Source: Alkalihalobacterium alkalinitrilicum (GTDB lineage: Bacteria > Bacillota > Bacilli > Bacillales > Bacillaceae_F). From it: 64,000 nucleotides of DNA. Made by a program: the position numbers and the translations under genes. Below, one piece after another: positions 62,071 to 64,000 of the stretch. The stretch spans positions 3,920,519-3,984,518 of the forward strand of contig NZ_KV917368.1 of assembly GCF_002019605.1 (NCBI RefSeq), given 5' to 3'. How positions within the stretch are numbered: position 1 is the stretch's first letter; each line of letters begins with the position of its first letter. The notes below the pieces were generated by a model. The model did no database searches, was not told the DNA's origin, and worked only from the letters and a program-made list of their open reading frames with translations.

Positions 62071-63982
62071 AGACTTATTTGAACAAATTCACAAGCACCC
62101 TTTATTTTATGGGGTGCTTGATTCTCAATTTATTAGCTTAATGGAAAAGTGTACATTAAAGCATTATAACAAAGCGGAAAAAGTCCTTTATTCGAAAACA
62201 CCAAGAGAAGGGCTTCTTCTGATTTTAACAGGAATGGCCGAAGTGTATGTTCAAGGAGATGACGGTCTTTTTCAGCAAGAAGTTTTAGAAGTTTTGCAGA
62301 CGGGTGATATGATTGGCTTTTCTAGTTTAGCCGACTTTTTAGGAGAACCCAATCCCCATGTGGCGAAGTATACGGTTGAAGTCCGCGCCGTGGAAGATTC
62401 GTACTGCTTAAAAATTCCTTATTCTGTCGTTGAAGCGCGCTGGGATGATGAAGGGGTACGAGACTTTGTTCTTCGCCAAGTGGCCGTCCGTTTACGAGAT
62501 ATTTACGGATCTTTAGCGGAACAAGTGAAGCTAGCGAACCAATGGGGCGAGAGTGATCCGTTCATTCGCCGAATTCAAGATTTAATGAATGAGCCCGTCG
62601 TGTCTGTGGTGAAGGATGAAGCGGTTCAAGTCGCTGCGAAAAAAATGGTCGAACAGCGATCGAGCTCAGTTGTCGTTAATGATTTTGACGGTACGTTAAT
62701 TGGGATTATTACGGAAAAAGATCTCGTCCAACGCGTTGTTGCGAATAATAGTGATGGTCCGTTAAAAGCGAGTGATGTGATGACCGCAAACCCTGTGACG
62801 ATTTCACGCTACGCCTATTATTATGAGGCGATGTCTAGTTTTCTTTTAAATGGAGTAAAGCACTTACCTGTTGTGGAAAAAAGTAAAGTCATCGGGATGG
62901 TCACCTTATCAGATTTGTTACGAAAGAAAAATCGTGGCTCAATGGAAATTTTACAAAAAATTGAGCAGTCTACTTTGGCGAATCTACCAACGGTAAAAAA
63001 TGCAATCTATGATGTGCTTGGGCAACTGATCAATGATGAAATTCCAACGGTTCATACGCTGGAGATTATTACGAAGCTATACGACCGGCTTGTCAATCAT
63101 TGCATAGATTTAGCGGTTGAATCACTCGCAGCGAAAGGAAAAGGCAAGCCTCCTGTGCCGTTTTGTTGGTTTCAAATGGGCAGCGGTGGACGTGGAGAAC
63201 AGTTTTTATTAACCGACCAAGATCATTTCCTCGTCTATGCGAACCCTGACAGTGATAATAGTGGTGAAGTCGAAGAATATTTTGCACTCCTCGGTCAAGA
63301 AATCGTCGATCATCTCCATACAGCTGGCTATAAACTGTGTATCGGTAAAATGATGGCAAATGAAGAGAGTTGGCGTGGGACACTTAAGACGTGGCAAGAT
63401 CGCTTGCGAGGGTGGGCATTACGAGCAACAAATGACAATGTGTTGTTAGGCCATAATTTTATGTCTTTCCGATTTTTATACGGGGACGATGATCTTCATG
63501 ATGAGTTTACTAAGATGGTAAAAGATCAAGTGGCGAAATCACGAATCTATTTATACCGAATGGCAGAACAAGAAAGGGACCACCCTGTTCCGACACTCGA
63601 TCACCCGATTCGTGCATTATTCGGATTAAGACGAAATTCAATCGATATCAAAAAAAATGCACTCTTTCCGCTGCACCATTGCTTACAAATTTTATCCGTT
63701 CATCATGGAATTGTGGAAGGAACACCTATGCAACGACTTGATGCCCTCGTGAAACAAAATGTGTTTACACCTGAAGTGGCCGACGATATTCGCTTTGCCT
63801 ATGAAATCGTCTTAAAAGTAAGAGTCGAGCAAGCATGGGGGAGATATCTGCGCAAAGAAGAAGGAACGAGTGAAGTCCAATTTACGCATCTTCGCTCTCG
63901 TGATAAAGAAGAACTCATGATTGCGTTAAAAGCCGTCCGCTCTTTACAAAACCAAACACTTGGTGCATTTGGAATGTTGTGA
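62051..63982 (+). CDS. cNMP-like/CBS/DUF294 nucleotidyltransferase regulatory protein
   Basis: The 643-residue protein has an N-terminal cyclic-nucleotide-binding-like fold (about 10-130), two CBS domains (about 170-285; SSSVVVNDFDGTLIGIITEKDLV and HLPVVEKSKVIGMVTLSDLL), a DUF294 nucleotidyltransferase domain with MGSGGRGEQFLLTDQDH near 375-391, and a C-terminal helical domain. Proteins of this type lie with VC_2705-type symporters and may sense adenylates and modify a partner. ATG 62051 overlaps the symporter end by 20 bp; ATG 62033 is an alternative. The substrate of nucleotidyl transfer is unknown. Confidence 0.9.
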   Translation: MNRQENKDLFEQIHKHPLFYGVLDSQFISLMEKCTLKHYNKAEKVLYSKTPREGLLLILTGMAEVYVQGDDGLFQQEVLEVLQTGDMIGFSSLADFLGEPNPHVAKYTVEVRAVEDSYCLKIPYSVVEARWDDEGVRDFVLRQVAVRLRDIYGSLAEQVKLANQWGESDPFIRRIQDLMNEPVVSVVKDEAVQVAAKKMVEQRSSSVVVNDFDGTLIGIITEKDLVQRVVANNSDGPLKASDVMTANPVTISRYAYYYEAMSSFLLNGVKHLPVVEKSKVIGMVTLSDLLRKKNRGSMEILQKIEQSTLANLPTVKNAIYDVLGQLINDEIPTVHTLEIITKLYDRLVNHCIDLAVESLAAKGKGKPPVPFCWFQMGSGGRGEQFLLTDQDHFLVYANPDSDNSGEVEEYFALLGQEIVDHLHTAGYKLCIGKMMANEESWRGTLKTWQDRLRGWALRATNDNVLLGHNFMSFRFLYGDDDLHDEFTKMVKDQVAKSRIYLYRMAEQERDHPVPTLDHPIRALFGLRRNSIDIKKNALFPLHHCLQILSVHHGIVEGTPMQRLDALVKQNVFTPEVADDIRFAYEIVLKVRVEQAWGRYLRKEEGTSEVQFTHLRSRDKEELMIALKAVRSLQNQTLGAFGML

Positions 63983-64000
63983 TTGGATTGAGGAAATGGT

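Overview
The window is a chromosomal segment from a low-to-moderate GC, endospore-forming Bacillaceae species. Its gene order closely follows the Bacillus subtilis stretch acdA-rpoE-pyrG-ywjG-spo0F-fbaA-ywjH-murAB-glpX-rho-rpmE-tdk-prfA-prmC-spoIIR-ywlBCDEFG-glyA-upp-atp-ywzB-ywmB-murAA-spoIID-spoIIQ. Spo0F, SpoIIR, SpoIID and SpoIIQ show that it sporulates. Three traits point to an alkaliphile or alkalitolerant relative of the Alkalihalobacillus type: atpZ ahead of atpI, an alkaliphile-type lysine in ATP synthase subunit a (K184), and partial Gly-to-Ala replacement in the c-subunit helix. This is inference; no 16S gene lies in the window.

Layout. 1-4470: end of an acyl-CoA dehydrogenase gene, a TetR regulator and the fused isobutyryl-CoA mutase IcmF (short or branched acyl-CoA metabolism). 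4908-20337: RNA polymerase delta, CTP synthase behind a CTP-sensing attenuator, Spo0F, class II aldolase behind a long paired leader, a transaldolase-family enzyme, MurAB, GlpX, Rho, a zinc-free L31, thymidine kinase, a lipoprotein, an inserted CoA-disulfide-reductase-like gene bracketed by AT-rich repeats, then RF1 and its methylase. 20490-29473: SpoIIR, an acetyltransferase, a DnaA-box cluster, YwlC, a frameshifted IS4-family element, MntP, the arginine phosphatase YwlE, a chemoreceptor, RpiB, YwlG and GlyA. 29706-30213: a noncoding array of 53-bp palindromic tandem repeats. 30427-33782: Upp and a secreted subtilisin-like protease. 34158-41351: ATP synthase operon. 42278-52790: an 11-gene complex I operon (nuoABCDHIJKLMN) with no NADH-input module. 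53255-58773: YwzB, YwmB, MurAA, SpoIID, SpoIIQ. 59315-63982: two small membrane proteins, a DUF4212 plus sodium:solute symporter pair and a CBS/nucleotidyltransferase protein, preceded by CcpA-type cre sites.

How the parts fit. Complex I and F1Fo form a contiguous bioenergetic block. The aldolase, transaldolase-like enzyme, GlpX and RpiB belong to sugar-phosphate metabolism. PyrG, Tdk, Upp and GlyA supply nucleotides and one-carbon units. MurAB, MurAA, SpoIID and SpoIIQ act on the cell wall.

I did not recognise one undescribed multi-gene system. The best leads are noncoding or modular: the 53-bp array, the fbaA leader, a family of hairpin-ended relic elements, the Lys/Ala repeat extension of NuoC, and the attenuator-like hairpin in the atp leader. 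No tRNA, rRNA or CRISPR array was seen.
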